64,000 nt of DNA, from positions 1 through 64,000 of the forward strand of contig CAYSWV010000010.1 of NCBI GenBank assembly GCA_964434865.1, written 5' to 3'. This stretch comes from CAYSWV01 sp964434865 (GTDB taxonomy: Bacteria; Cyanobacteriota; Cyanobacteriia; Thermostichales; Thermostichaceae). Both the position numbers and the translations under genes were made by a program. The notes below the pieces were generated by a model that was given only the letters and a program-made list of their open reading frames with translations, was not told the origin of the DNA and made no database searches. Each line of letters starts with the position of its first letter. The first letter of the stretch is position 1. Of this stretch, positions 45,311-54,914 are shown piece after piece.

Positions 45311-48300
45311 CTAATACAGCTTGTATTTCTCAGCCAGGATAGAGGCAATATCTTGTTCAGATAAGGTCTCAACATCCTGAGTCTCAGGGTCTTGAGCTTG
45401 ATTATCAGTGGGAGTGGGTGATGGCGTCAATTCTGGAGTGGGATCAGGACTCAACCTCTCATACAGATGATTAGCGAGGGTTTCAATGGTGGGATAATTG
45501 AAAATCACCGTTGCACTCAGGGTTAATCCCAGAGTTTTCTCTAACTGATTTTTGAGTTGACTAGCTAGTAACGAGTCTAATCCCATTTCAAAAAAGCCTC
45601 TACCAGCATCCAAGGGCTGAGCCGGATCAAACTTCATTACTTTAGCAACTTCTGTCTTGACACAGGTTAAGACCAAGCTCTGTTTTTCTGCATCTGGTGC
45701 GGCCTGGATCTCTCTAAGGATAGAGGATACGTCAGGCGCCTCAAACACAGGTGTTGTCTGGGGGATGAGCTGGGATAACAAACCCGGGTGCGGGGTAGGA
45801 AGAACCTGGCCCATAACTTGCCAATCGATCGGCATCACGCCAATATGAGGAGGAGATTTAGTCTGAAGTAGCCAAGCTAAAGCAGTAAGGGCTTCTGAAG
45901 GTTGCATAAAGCTTGCCCCTTGAGCCTCTAAGCGGGCCTGAAGACTTTGATCCATCGAAGCTGCCATTCCCACCTTGGCCCAAGCCCCCCAATTAATGCT
46001 TAAGCCAGGTAAACCTTGAGCACAACGATATCCCGCTAATGCATCTAAGAAAGTATTGGCTGCCGCGTAGTTACTTTGCCCTGACGCCCCTACTAAGGCC
46101 ACAGCTGAAGAAAACAAAATCAAAAAGTCGAGGGCGTGATCCAAACTGATCTGATGTAGATTCCAACTTCCCAAGACCTTAGGAGCCATCACCTCCCACA
46201 TCTGAGGCCATTGCAACTGTTGCAACAAGCCATCTCTCAAAACACCCGCCGTATGAATAATCCCTTTGAGCGGGTGAGCACTCTGCTGCAGATCCTCTAC
46301 TAGATGCTGCAGATCCTGATAATGAGTGACATCTCCCTGAGCCACATCAACGGTTACCCCTTTGGCTCTTAGGTGCTCAAGGCGAGTTTGAGTAGTTTCA
46401 ACTGGCTGCCGGCGGCTTAATAGAACTAGATGCTTAGCGCCCCAATTAACTAATTGCTCAGCTACCACCAACCCTAAAGCCCCCAAGCCCCCTGTGATCA
46501 AATAAGTGCCTGTTTCTGAGAGCAAAACTTGAGTATCCTCATCCTGAGCTGGCATTGGGAATCGAACCAAACGAGCTTGATAGGCTGTACTCCCTCTCCA
46601 GGCTAGTTGTTCTGGCTGAGTCAAGGGTTGCTGCAAGACTGAGATCACCTGAGCTGCTGAAGTTGTTCTATCGTTAGTGGGATCTAAATCCAGAAGGGTT
46701 GTGCATTGGGTAGGGTATTCCAACATAATAGAGCGGCCCAAGCCCCAAAGCGTGGCCTGACCAACATGAATAGATGTTGTGCTAGATTGGACAACCTGGG
46801 ACCCCCTGCTAATCAGCCAGAGAGGTGTAGATTGATCCTGATGATTCCAAGCTTGGAGTAAATACATCAGACTACCGCAGCCTAGCTGTTGAGACCTCTC
46901 CCAGTCATAACGGATCCCAGCTTCAACAGGCGGATCTGCAATATCTAAAGCCCAAAGATGGATAATGCCAGCTAGCGGGTGGGTCAATAAGCGATCCAGC
47001 TCTTGAACAAACTGTTCATACTCAGCCATATGGTTCAGATTAATTTCAATAGCAACCTGAGCACCATTAACTGAGCTAGCATAATTTGAGCCCGGTCTAA
47101 CAACTAGGCACTGATGGCCTTGTTCTATCAAAGTTTGAGCAACCTGGGTGCCAATACCCATTTGATCGGCAAAAATAATCCAACTCTTGGAAATCTGCAA
47201 CGGAACAGTCGGTAGCAAAGGATAGGGTTGCCATTCAATTTGATAGAACCAATCGGATACTCGTCGAGTTAACTGTTGCTGGTGATGTTGCCGGATCAGT
47301 TCTGCGACAACTTCAGTTAATCCTGATTTTAATTCAGGAGAGATCCGGGGTGAGTGGGCTAACAATTCAACCAGTGAATCAGTCTGGCCTTGATCTAACA
47401 GATCGACAATGGCACTAGTAGGAGGTGCTGAGGCCGCTACAGTCGATTCATTACTAGCTGATGTCTGCAGCCAATAGCGTTGCCGCTGAAAAGGGTACGT
47501 TGGCAAGATCACTTTGTGCCGTTGAGGATAATCTTGATCAAAGCCTGACCAGTTTATAGTGATACCCCTAACATACAATTCTCCCAAAGAGATCAGCAAC
47601 TGCTGCCAGTCTGCTGGTCCAGGTCGCAATGAAGGTAGCCAGCTCCCTACCTCATCAGGTAAACATAGACGTCCCATCCCCAGTAAGATTGGCTTAGGAC
47701 CACATTCTAAAAAGATTTCACAGCCCTCCTGAGCCAAGCTAGCCATCCCTGCTGCAAAATTGACGGGAGCCAGAACATGCTGACACCAATAGTCAGGCGT
47801 TGCGATCGCAGGCGTTGCCACTTCACCCGTCACATTAGAGATCACTTTAATTTGAGGTAAAGCATAGGTAATCTGTTGAGCCACGGCTTGAAACTCTGCC
47901 ACCATCGGTTGCATCAAGGGGGAATGAAACGCATGAGACACTTGCAGAGCTTTAGTCTTGATCCCATCTGATTCTAATCGGGTAACCACTGTCTGAACAG
48001 CTGGAGCAGGTCCCGAAATTACGGTGCTTTGCGGCCCATTAATCGCAGCAATAGCAATCTCAGGTTGGTCTTGGATCACGGCTCTGACTTGCTCTACCGC
48101 AGCCATGAGTGAAACCATACTCCCACCAGTAGGCAGCTGTTGCATCAACCGACCTCGCGTTGCGATCAGTTTGAGACCATCCTCCAAACTAAAGACCCCT
48201 GCCACACAAGCAGCTACATACTCACCCACACTATGGCCCATCACTGCATGAGGCTGGATCCCCCAGGACTGCCACAGGTGATACAGAGCATACTCGATCG

Positions 48301-51300
48301 CAAATAACACCGGTTGAGTATAAGCTGTTTGATCCAGTACCTTAGGATCTGGATCGGTAAGCAACGTGAGTAGGGGTCTATCCAAGTAAGAGTCCAAGAT
48401 TTGGGCACATTGATCTAAGGCCTGCTTAAAAGTAGGCTGGGTCTCATACAGTTGGCGGCCCATATCGGGGTACTGCGATCCCTGCCCTGTAAACAAAATC
48501 GCAAGCTTGGGAGATTTAGCCTGTTCAACCTGACCCTGCCCAATCTTTGGTGTATCAGCTCCGTTGAGATAGGTCTGTAAGGTTTGGCTTAAATCCTGAG
48601 AGGAGGCTGCAGCTATAGCTAAGCGATAAGGAAAATGCCTGCGGCCCACATTAGCGGTGTAGCAAATGGACCCTAGATCTTCGGTCGATTGCTCAAGGTA
48701 AGTCGCATACCGCGAAACCAACTCCTGTAGGGCAGGTTGGCTCATTGCTGAAAGTGTCAACAGATGTAAGGGGCGCTCCGGTAATGGCTCTATCTCAGGT
48801 TCAACTTCTGGCAGCTCGGGAGCCTCTGCCAAAATGACATGGGCATTGGTACCACTAGCCCCAAAAGAGCTCACACCAGCTAGTCTTTGAGGATCACTTT
48901 GGGACCATGGTTGTAGTGCTGTGGGGATCTGGATGGGCCATCGTTCCCAGTCAATCTGAGGGTTGAGTTGGTGCAAATGAGTGTGAGGAGGGATCTGGTG
49001 GTGCTGCATCGCCAGGATAACCTTGATGACCCCTGAGATCCCGGCAGCAGACTCTAGGTGACCAATATTTGCTTTGACAGATCCCACCCATAAGGGGTCA
49101 CCCTGAGATCGTGAACGACCAAAAACCTCAGCTAATGCGGTGACCTCAATCGGATCCCCTAGCGCTGTACCCGTGCCATGCGCTTCAATATAACTAATAT
49201 CATTGGGACTTAAATTAGCTTGGGCAAGTGCTCGCCGGATCAATTGCTGTTGGGCCTGACCATTGGGGACAGTGAAGCCACTACTGGGGCCATCTTGATT
49301 CACAGCACTAGTGCAAATGACAGCTTGAATGGGATCACCCGCTGCCACAGCCTCAGAGAGTCGCTTCAAAACCACAATGCCACAGCCTTCCCCACGACCA
49401 ATACCATCAGCAGCAGCATCAAAGGTTTTACAGTGACCATCAGTTGAGAGCATCTGGGCCTGAGCTGTAAAGATCATACTGGCAGGTGTTAGCATCAAAT
49501 TAACACCGCCGGCTAGCGCCATCGTACACTCCCCCAATCTCAGACTCTGACAAGCTTGATGTAAAGCCACCAGTGAGGATGAACAGGCCGTATCCACAGC
49601 AAGCGCGGGTCCGGTCAATCCCAGAGTATAAGCGATCCGCCCAGCTGCCGCATTCAAAGGACCTCCAGTGACACCATAGGCTTGTACAGACTCATGCGTT
49701 GCATGCTGCATAAGCTGATAGTAATCATTCAGAGTAATCCCAACAAACACACCAGTGGCACTACCTTCTGCCCGATCTAGACTATAGCCAGCACGCTCCA
49801 GGGCCTCCCAACTCACTTCCAAAAGCAGTCGATGTTGAGGATCCATGTACTCAGCTTCACGAGGTGAAATGCCAAACACATGGGGGTCAAATTGATCAAC
49901 CGGTTCTAAAAAGCCCCCATAACGGCAGTAAGTCTTCCCAGGGGTTTCAGGATCGGGATCATAGACAGCATCAATATTCCAACGAGTGGCAGGCACTTCA
50001 ACAATGGCGTCATACCCCTGACATAGCTTCTCCCAGAAGGCTTCGGGAGTATTGGCACCTCCAGGAAAGCGGCAAGCAACTCCAATAATGGCAATAGGCT
50101 CAGATAAGGCAACGTCAGCCGGTTGAGCGGGTAGTGGGGTAGAGGCAGAGTCGTCCCGTAAGCCTATTTCAGTAGCTAGAAACTTTGTCAGTCGTTGTAG
50201 GTTGGGTAAGTCGAAAGCAAGACTAGCAGGTAAGGTAGTGCCTAGTTGCGTTTGAAGGCGGTTCCGTAAATCTACAGCCATCAACGAATCGATACCCAAC
50301 TCAAAAAACCCTACCGTTGGATCGAAAGTATGGTCAGGTTTAAGCCCCAAGACTAGCCTTAACTGGGCCTCAATTAGAGACTGTAAAGCTGGGATTCGTT
50401 CAGTTTTGGGCTGTGAGAGCAGTTGTGTAATTTGATCTGAGGAAGGTTGAACAGAAGAATCTGGACGAGACGAGACAGACGGGCTAATCAGATCAAGCAA
50501 AGGACGAGGCCGCTTAGCAGTGTAGAGAGACTTAAATTGCTCCCAATCATTGTGACTCACAGTCACTTGGACTCGGTCAGACGGTAGTAAGTCTCCCAAA
50601 GCCACCAAAGCCAGATCTGGCGATAGCGCTTCGACACCTGCTTGAGCTAACCAGACTTGGGCTTCGGGTGTAGCCATCCCGCCACCAGCCCAGGGGCCCC
50701 AATTAATCGATAACCCTGGTAATCCTAATGATCGGCGATAGTGGATCAAGCCATCTAGAAATTGGTTAGCCGCTGCGTAGTGAGCTTGACCACGCGATCC
50801 CCAAACTGAAGCAATCGAAGAAAAGCAGACGAAGAAGTCAAGATCCTGGTCTTGAGATAGCTGATGCAAATGCCAGCCCCCCCTAACCTTAGGCCGTAAG
50901 ACTGACTCCAACTGGTCGGCGGTTAAATCAGTTAAGGCATCTAATCGCTCAACCCCAGCTGCATGAATGATGCCTTTTAAAGGGTGGTTAGCCTCGTTGA
51001 TCTGGTGCCAAACAGACTCTAACTCAACCAGGTTAGCCACATCAGCTATCAATACTTTCACAGTGGCCCCAGCCTCAACAAGAGCATCCACCTCAGGTTG
51101 AATCGGTTCTCTCAGGCCCTGCCGACTTAGTAACACTAAATGACAAGCCCCACGTTGTACTAGCCATTTAGCGACTCTTAGGCCCAAAGATCCAGTGCCT
51201 CCTGTGATCAAATAGCTACCACGAGGATCCAAAAGTAGTTGCTGACCAGTACCCAGTGAAGTGGGCTTTAGTCGTGCCACCCAACGCTGATGCTGACGAT

Positions 51301-54300
51301 AGACAATCTGATCTTCAAAATCTAGGTTCAATAGATCCGGTACTAGCCATTCGATCTGAGATTCGGGTGACGCTGTAGGGTCTAGATCTATCAAGCCACC
51401 CCAGATCTCAGGATGTTCTAAAGCGATCACTTTGCCCAAGCCCCACACCGGTGTTTGAGCCAGAGCCATAGGGTGATAAGCCATAGCTCCAGTGGTAACA
51501 ACCCATACTTTGGATTGGCGGCCAACGTTGTGTTTTAGTAAAGCCTGGATCAACCCTAACAAAGCTAGAGTACTAACATGAGCTTGACTGGGATCAGTTT
51601 CAGTCACCACAAAAAGAAGCTTGACTGGCTGATCAGGCTGCAGAGTCTCTAACTGTTCAGACCAATCTGGAGGTATACCTTCAATACACGGTAAACCCTG
51701 AATAGCTTCAGCCTGCTCTAACTGAGCGACAAGTTTTTGGGACCACGGTTTACCTGCACCTATGATCAACCATTGACTGGGTTCAGGTGAGTTGGTTGTA
51801 GGAGCAGTTCGGGGTTGAAGCTGCCACTCAATGGCATACAAATAATGGCTCAAGCGTGTTTGGGCTATAGCTTGTTGGTGTTGATTCACTAAATGTTGGA
51901 GAGCTTCAGTCACTGACAACGACTTCTGCTCAGGTAATAAGTCAGCCAGCTGCTGGTAATTCCCTTGATCAAACAGGCGTAGAACAGGGGAGGTTGCTAA
52001 CTGTTGCGAGTCTAGTGGAGGATTCAGATCCTCAGTTTCAATCCAGTAGCGCTGTCGCTGAAAAGGATAGGTCGGTAAAGATACTCGGCAACTAGGGGTA
52101 TAATCTTGATTGATAGCAGCCCAATTTAAATCAAAACCATTGACATAGAGAGATCCCAAACTAGTCAGCAATGACTGCCAATCTGGTTGCCCGGATCGTA
52201 AGGAGGGTAGCCATAGGGTGTTCGGATCTGCTAAGCACTGTCGCCCCATCCCCAAAAGCGTCGGTTTAGGACCACATTCAATGAAGATCTGGATGCCCTC
52301 AGCTGCCACAGCTTGCATACTCTCAGCAAAGTTGACAGGAGCCAGTATGTGCTGACACCAGTACTTAGGCGTTGCAATCGCTGGGGTCGCTAGTTGGCCA
52401 GTGACATTGGAGATTAACTTAAGTTGAGGGACTGTGTAAGTGATTTGTTGAGCCACCTGCTCAAACTCAGCCAGCATCGGCTGCATCAACGGGGAATGAA
52501 ACGCATGCGAAACTTGCAAGGTCTTGGTCTTGATCCCATCCGCTTCCATCTGAGTGGCTAGAGTCTGAAGAGTGACGCGGGATCCTGAGATCACTACACT
52601 CTGAGGGCCATTAATGGCAGCAATCGCCACATCAGGGTGATCAGCAATTGCTAACTTGACTTGATCTAATGAAGCCATGAGAGACACCATCGTGCCACCA
52701 GTGGGTAGCTGCTGCATCAATCGGCCTCGAGCTGCAATCAATTTCAATCCATCAGCTAAACTGAAAACACCAGCTACACAAGCGGCCACATACTCACCCA
52801 CACTATGGCCCATCACAACAGTAGGCTGGATGCCCCAAGACTGCCAAAGTTGATAGAGCGCATATTCCAGAGCAAACAAGGCCGGTTGAGTGTAGCCCGT
52901 TTGATCTAACACAGAAGACTCCATAACGCTGTCATAGAGTAGCTTCAGTAGTGGCGTTTCTAGGTAGCCATCTAAAAGTTCAGCACACTGATCCAGGGCT
53001 TGTTTAAAGGTAGGCTGGGTTTCATAAAGGTCTCGACCCATACCGATATATTGTGATCCTTGCCCTGTGAAGAGGACCGCAATACCAGTTTCTGTAAGGG
53101 CTAATGGTGCTCTCTGCTCTATGACACCACTGCTAGGTACACTATTCAAGTAAGCTTGTAGTTGCTCAATCCAGTCTTCCTGGGTTGATCCAATCAAAGC
53201 AATCCGTCGCTCGAAATGAGATCGACCCACTTGAGCAGTGTAGGCAAAAGACTGAAGTGAAGACAGTTGAGGTAAATGAGAGAGATAACCTTGATAAGCC
53301 TGGGCCAATTGACTCAGTGCAGCTTCCGTTTTGCCAGATAAAGGTAGTAAGTAGAACTGAGGTAGAGGAGTTATCCCGGCCCACTCAATGTTAGGCGCCT
53401 CTTCCAATACCACATGAGCATTAGCCCCACCAAAACCAAATGAACTCAGACCGGCTCGCCGAGGGATGGCATCTCCAGTTTCCGATAAAATGACTGGCCA
53501 AGGCTGAGTCCGATCCAAAAGATAAAACGGACTGCGATCCAGATTGATGCGGGGATTTTGGGTTTCAAAATTAACAGACTGTGGTAGAGTGGCATACTTC
53601 AATGCCAGGATCACTTTGATCAAACCGGCGATACCAGCAGCAGCTTCTAAGTGACCAATATTGGACTTGACAGCTCCTAAGGCACAGTAGGGTTGCTCTA
53701 AAGCCGGTAACTTGAATTGCTGATTGAGCTGGGTAAAGGCCCGCTTCAAACCATTGATCTCGATTGGATCACCTAGGGGAGTACCGGTGCCATGAGTTTC
53801 AATCAACGTGACTGTCTGCGGTGAAATCTGAGTCTGGCTATAAGCTTTCCGAATGACACGAGACTGAGCATAAGCATTGGGAGACGTTAGCGTCCGGGCC
53901 TGTCCCCCATGATTAATCGCTGATCCTTTAATAACAGCATGGATTGGATCTCGATCGATCAGAGCTTGTTTCAGAGGTTTTAACAAAACTAACCCAGCGC
54001 CTTCACCTCGCACATAACCATCGGCATCAGCATCAAAAACTCGACACTGTCCCGTGGGCGAAAGCATACCCAGGTGGCTCAGTTCTAGATACCGTGTGGG
54101 TGTACACATCACACTTACCCCCCCCACCAGAGCCAGCTCACAGTCCCCTATATACAAAGCCGTTAGGGCATGATGGAGCGCCATGAGCGAACTAGAACAA
54201 GCGGTATCAAACGGTAAGCTAGGACCCTGAAAATTAAACAGATAAGAGATCCGATTGGGAACTATTGAAGCATGATTACCCGTCAGAGTATGGCCTTCAA

Positions 54301-54763
54301 TAGGATGCTGACTCTTTAACAGGAGTTCTTCATAGTCAAAATTACAGATCCCCAGATAGACACCGGTCTGACTTCCCTGCATGGCTCTCGGATCATACCC
54401 TGCATCCTCAAAACAACTCCAGCTCAACTCTAGAACTATCCGCTGTTGGGGATCCATTCTTTGAACTTCACGAGGAGACAATTTAAAAAAATCAGCATCA
54501 AACTGGTCTATCTGATCTAAGAACCCCCCCCACTTACTCACTGAAGTATCGGGAATAGCTGGATCTTTAGCGTAGTACGGTGAATAATCCCAGCGCTCAG
54601 GTGGAATCTCAGAAATACTATTGACTCCGTTGACTAAGTTGTGCCAGAAGGCTTGATAGGTATTGGCTCCTGGAAATCGACAAGCCATCCCAATCACAGC
54701 AATATCGGTATAAGCCACTTCAGGGCCAGTTTGGCTGGCAAGATCGGACATTACCCACCCCAT
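45311..54763 (-). CDS. PKS protein A, modules 1 and 2: KS-AT-KR-ACP, KS-AT-KR-ACP
   Basis: This is the first assembly-line protein, 3150 residues (ATG 54763; 54751 is an alternative). Module 1 has KS (Cys189), AT (Ser654, HAFH), KR (from about 1180; SVWGS, no LDD, A-type) and ACP (Ser1493). Module 2 has KS (Cys1727), AT (Ser2178, HAFH), KR (from about 2748; VLRDG, no Trp, B-like) and ACP (Ser3064). No loading domain precedes the first KS, whose active Cys is intact. This KS differs from the six others (NHGGQARTLTSPNAYAQ in place of the usual NQDGPSSG-type stretch) and lacks the long N-terminal docking helix. It probably accepts a starter delivered in trans. The C-terminus, a Pro/Thr/Glu-rich linker then LSEQDIASILAEKYKLY, is a docking element. 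Confidence 0.95.
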   Translation of the reverse strand: MGWVMSDLASQTGPEVAYTDIAVIGMACRFPGANTYQAFWHNLVNGVNSISEIPPERWDYSPYYAKDPAIPDTSVSKWGGFLDQIDQFDADFFKLSPREVQRMDPQQRIVLELSWSCFEDAGYDPRAMQGSQTGVYLGICNFDYEELLLKSQHPIEGHTLTGNHASIVPNRISYLFNFQGPSLPFDTACSSSLMALHHALTALYIGDCELALVGGVSVMCTPTRYLELSHLGMLSPTGQCRVFDADADGYVRGEGAGLVLLKPLKQALIDRDPIHAVIKGSAINHGGQARTLTSPNAYAQSRVIRKAYSQTQISPQTVTLIETHGTGTPLGDPIEINGLKRAFTQLNQQFKLPALEQPYCALGAVKSNIGHLEAAAGIAGLIKVILALKYATLPQSVNFETQNPRINLDRSPFYLLDRTQPWPVILSETGDAIPRRAGLSSFGFGGANAHVVLEEAPNIEWAGITPLPQFYLLPLSGKTEAALSQLAQAYQGYLSHLPQLSSLQSFAYTAQVGRSHFERRIALIGSTQEDWIEQLQAYLNSVPSSGVIEQRAPLALTETGIAVLFTGQGSQYIGMGRDLYETQPTFKQALDQCAELLDGYLETPLLKLLYDSVMESSVLDQTGYTQPALFALEYALYQLWQSWGIQPTVVMGHSVGEYVAACVAGVFSLADGLKLIAARGRLMQQLPTGGTMVSLMASLDQVKLAIADHPDVAIAAINGPQSVVISGSRVTLQTLATQMEADGIKTKTLQVSHAFHSPLMQPMLAEFEQVAQQITYTVPQLKLISNVTGQLATPAIATPKYWCQHILAPVNFAESMQAVAAEGIQIFIECGPKPTLLGMGRQCLADPNTLWLPSLRSGQPDWQSLLTSLGSLYVNGFDLNWAAINQDYTPSCRVSLPTYPFQRQRYWIETEDLNPPLDSQQLATSPVLRLFDQGNYQQLADLLPEQKSLSVTEALQHLVNQHQQAIAQTRLSHYLYAIEWQLQPRTAPTTNSPEPSQWLIIGAGKPWSQKLVAQLEQAEAIQGLPCIEGIPPDWSEQLETLQPDQPVKLLFVVTETDPSQAHVSTLALLGLIQALLKHNVGRQSKVWVVTTGAMAYHPMALAQTPVWGLGKVIALEHPEIWGGLIDLDPTASPESQIEWLVPDLLNLDFEDQIVYRQHQRWVARLKPTSLGTGQQLLLDPRGSYLITGGTGSLGLRVAKWLVQRGACHLVLLSRQGLREPIQPEVDALVEAGATVKVLIADVANLVELESVWHQINEANHPLKGIIHAAGVERLDALTDLTADQLESVLRPKVRGGWHLHQLSQDQDLDFFVCFSSIASVWGSRGQAHYAAANQFLDGLIHYRRSLGLPGLSINWGPWAGGGMATPEAQVWLAQAGVEALSPDLALVALGDLLPSDRVQVTVSHNDWEQFKSLYTAKRPRPLLDLISPSVSSRPDSSVQPSSDQITQLLSQPKTERIPALQSLIEAQLRLVLGLKPDHTFDPTVGFFELGIDSLMAVDLRNRLQTQLGTTLPASLAFDLPNLQRLTKFLATEIGLRDDSASTPLPAQPADVALSEPIAIIGVACRFPGGANTPEAFWEKLCQGYDAIVEVPATRWNIDAVYDPDPETPGKTYCRYGGFLEPVDQFDPHVFGISPREAEYMDPQHRLLLEVSWEALERAGYSLDRAEGSATGVFVGITLNDYYQLMQHATHESVQAYGVTGGPLNAAAGRIAYTLGLTGPALAVDTACSSSLVALHQACQSLRLGECTMALAGGVNLMLTPASMIFTAQAQMLSTDGHCKTFDAAADGIGRGEGCGIVVLKRLSEAVAAGDPIQAVICTSAVNQDGPSSGFTVPNGQAQQQLIRRALAQANLSPNDISYIEAHGTGTALGDPIEVTALAEVFGRSRSQGDPLWVGSVKANIGHLESAAGISGVIKVILAMQHHQIPPHTHLHQLNPQIDWERWPIQIPTALQPWSQSDPQRLAGVSSFGASGTNAHVILAEAPELPEVEPEIEPLPERPLHLLTLSAMSQPALQELVSRYATYLEQSTEDLGSICYTANVGRRHFPYRLAIAAASSQDLSQTLQTYLNGADTPKIGQGQVEQAKSPKLAILFTGQGSQYPDMGRQLYETQPTFKQALDQCAQILDSYLDRPLLTLLTDPDPKVLDQTAYTQPVLFAIEYALYHLWQSWGIQPHAVMGHSVGEYVAACVAGVFSLEDGLKLIATRGRLMQQLPTGGSMVSLMAAVEQVRAVIQDQPEIAIAAINGPQSTVISGPAPAVQTVVTRLESDGIKTKALQVSHAFHSPLMQPMVAEFQAVAQQITYALPQIKVISNVTGEVATPAIATPDYWCQHVLAPVNFAAGMASLAQEGCEIFLECGPKPILLGMGRLCLPDEVGSWLPSLRPGPADWQQLLISLGELYVRGITINWSGFDQDYPQRHKVILPTYPFQRQRYWLQTSASNESTVAASAPPTSAIVDLLDQGQTDSLVELLAHSPRISPELKSGLTEVVAELIRQHHQQQLTRRVSDWFYQIEWQPYPLLPTVPLQISKSWIIFADQMGIGTQVAQTLIEQGHQCLVVRPGSNYASSVNGAQVAIEINLNHMAEYEQFVQELDRLLTHPLAGIIHLWALDIADPPVEAGIRYDWERSQQLGCGSLMYLLQAWNHQDQSTPLWLISRGSQVVQSSTTSIHVGQATLWGLGRSIMLEYPTQCTTLLDLDPTNDRTTSAAQVISVLQQPLTQPEQLAWRGSTAYQARLVRFPMPAQDEDTQVLLSETGTYLITGGLGALGLVVAEQLVNWGAKHLVLLSRRQPVETTQTRLEHLRAKGVTVDVAQGDVTHYQDLQHLVEDLQQSAHPLKGIIHTAGVLRDGLLQQLQWPQMWEVMAPKVLGSWNLHQISLDHALDFLILFSSAVALVGASGQSNYAAANTFLDALAGYRCAQGLPGLSINWGAWAKVGMAASMDQSLQARLEAQGASFMQPSEALTALAWLLQTKSPPHIGVMPIDWQVMGQVLPTPHPGLLSQLIPQTTPVFEAPDVSSILREIQAAPDAEKQSLVLTCVKTEVAKVMKFDPAQPLDAGRGFFEMGLDSLLASQLKNQLEKTLGLTLSATVIFNYPTIETLANHLYERLSPDPTPELTPSPTPTDNQAQDPETQDVETLSEQDIASILAEKYKLY
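47898..48307. repeat. 410-bp perfect direct repeat, copy in PKS A module 2 AT
   Basis: Partner of 42995-43404. The copies are 4.9 kb apart in the same orientation, so recombination between them would delete about one module. Confidence 0.95.
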
Positions 54764-54778
54764 CTTAAGATCACTATT

Positions 54779-54810
54779 GGAGATACCGTCGGAGATACAG
54801 CTAGATATAC
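54779..54810. promoter_or_regulatory. three 8-mers at 12-bp spacing just upstream of the PKS operon
   Basis: GGAGATAC at 54779-54786, GGAGATAC at 54791-54798 and AGATATAC at 54803-54810 are repeated at an exact 12-bp spacing. They are 16-47 bases ahead of the PKS A start, in the 151-bp gap after dnaG. The site may bind a regulator or an RNA-level factor. No standard promoter pair is clear in the gap. Confidence 0.4.
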
Positions 54811-54914
54811 AGTAACGTCAGAGTCAACCCCAAAGATTAGTCAAGATTCAACGCCTAGTTTAGCGTCTATCCTACCAGATGATGTCGAGCCAAGAGGTGT
54901 CGATCTAGCTGGAC

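Larger units (their letters stand above)
16291..54763 (-). other. type I polyketide synthase biosynthetic cluster, seven modules
   Basis: Five same-strand genes run from 54763 down to 16291: four modular PKS proteins and one discrete ACP. Gaps are 13, 3, 93 and 78 bases, so it is probably one operon. Gene order fits colinear use from 45311-54763 to 16612-23883. Seven modules would add 14 chain carbons to an unknown starter and leave hydroxyls at M1, M2, M3, M5 and M7, a double bond at M4, a saturated carbon at M6 and one methyl branch from M7. Edges are sharp: dnaG above and livH below. No tailoring, export or phosphopantetheinyl transferase gene lies inside. I do not recognise a known product. 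Confidence 0.93.

Noticed and set aside
45298..45375. 26-residue N-terminal extension of PKS B
   Set aside because: It overlaps the end of PKS A and has no ribosome site, while GTG 45297 has AAAGGAG at good spacing.
16612..54763. CRISPR or transposon-like repeats in the PKS genes
   Set aside because: The repeated stretches are homologous KS, AT, KR and ACP domains in a coding frame, not spaced arrays or insertion sequences.
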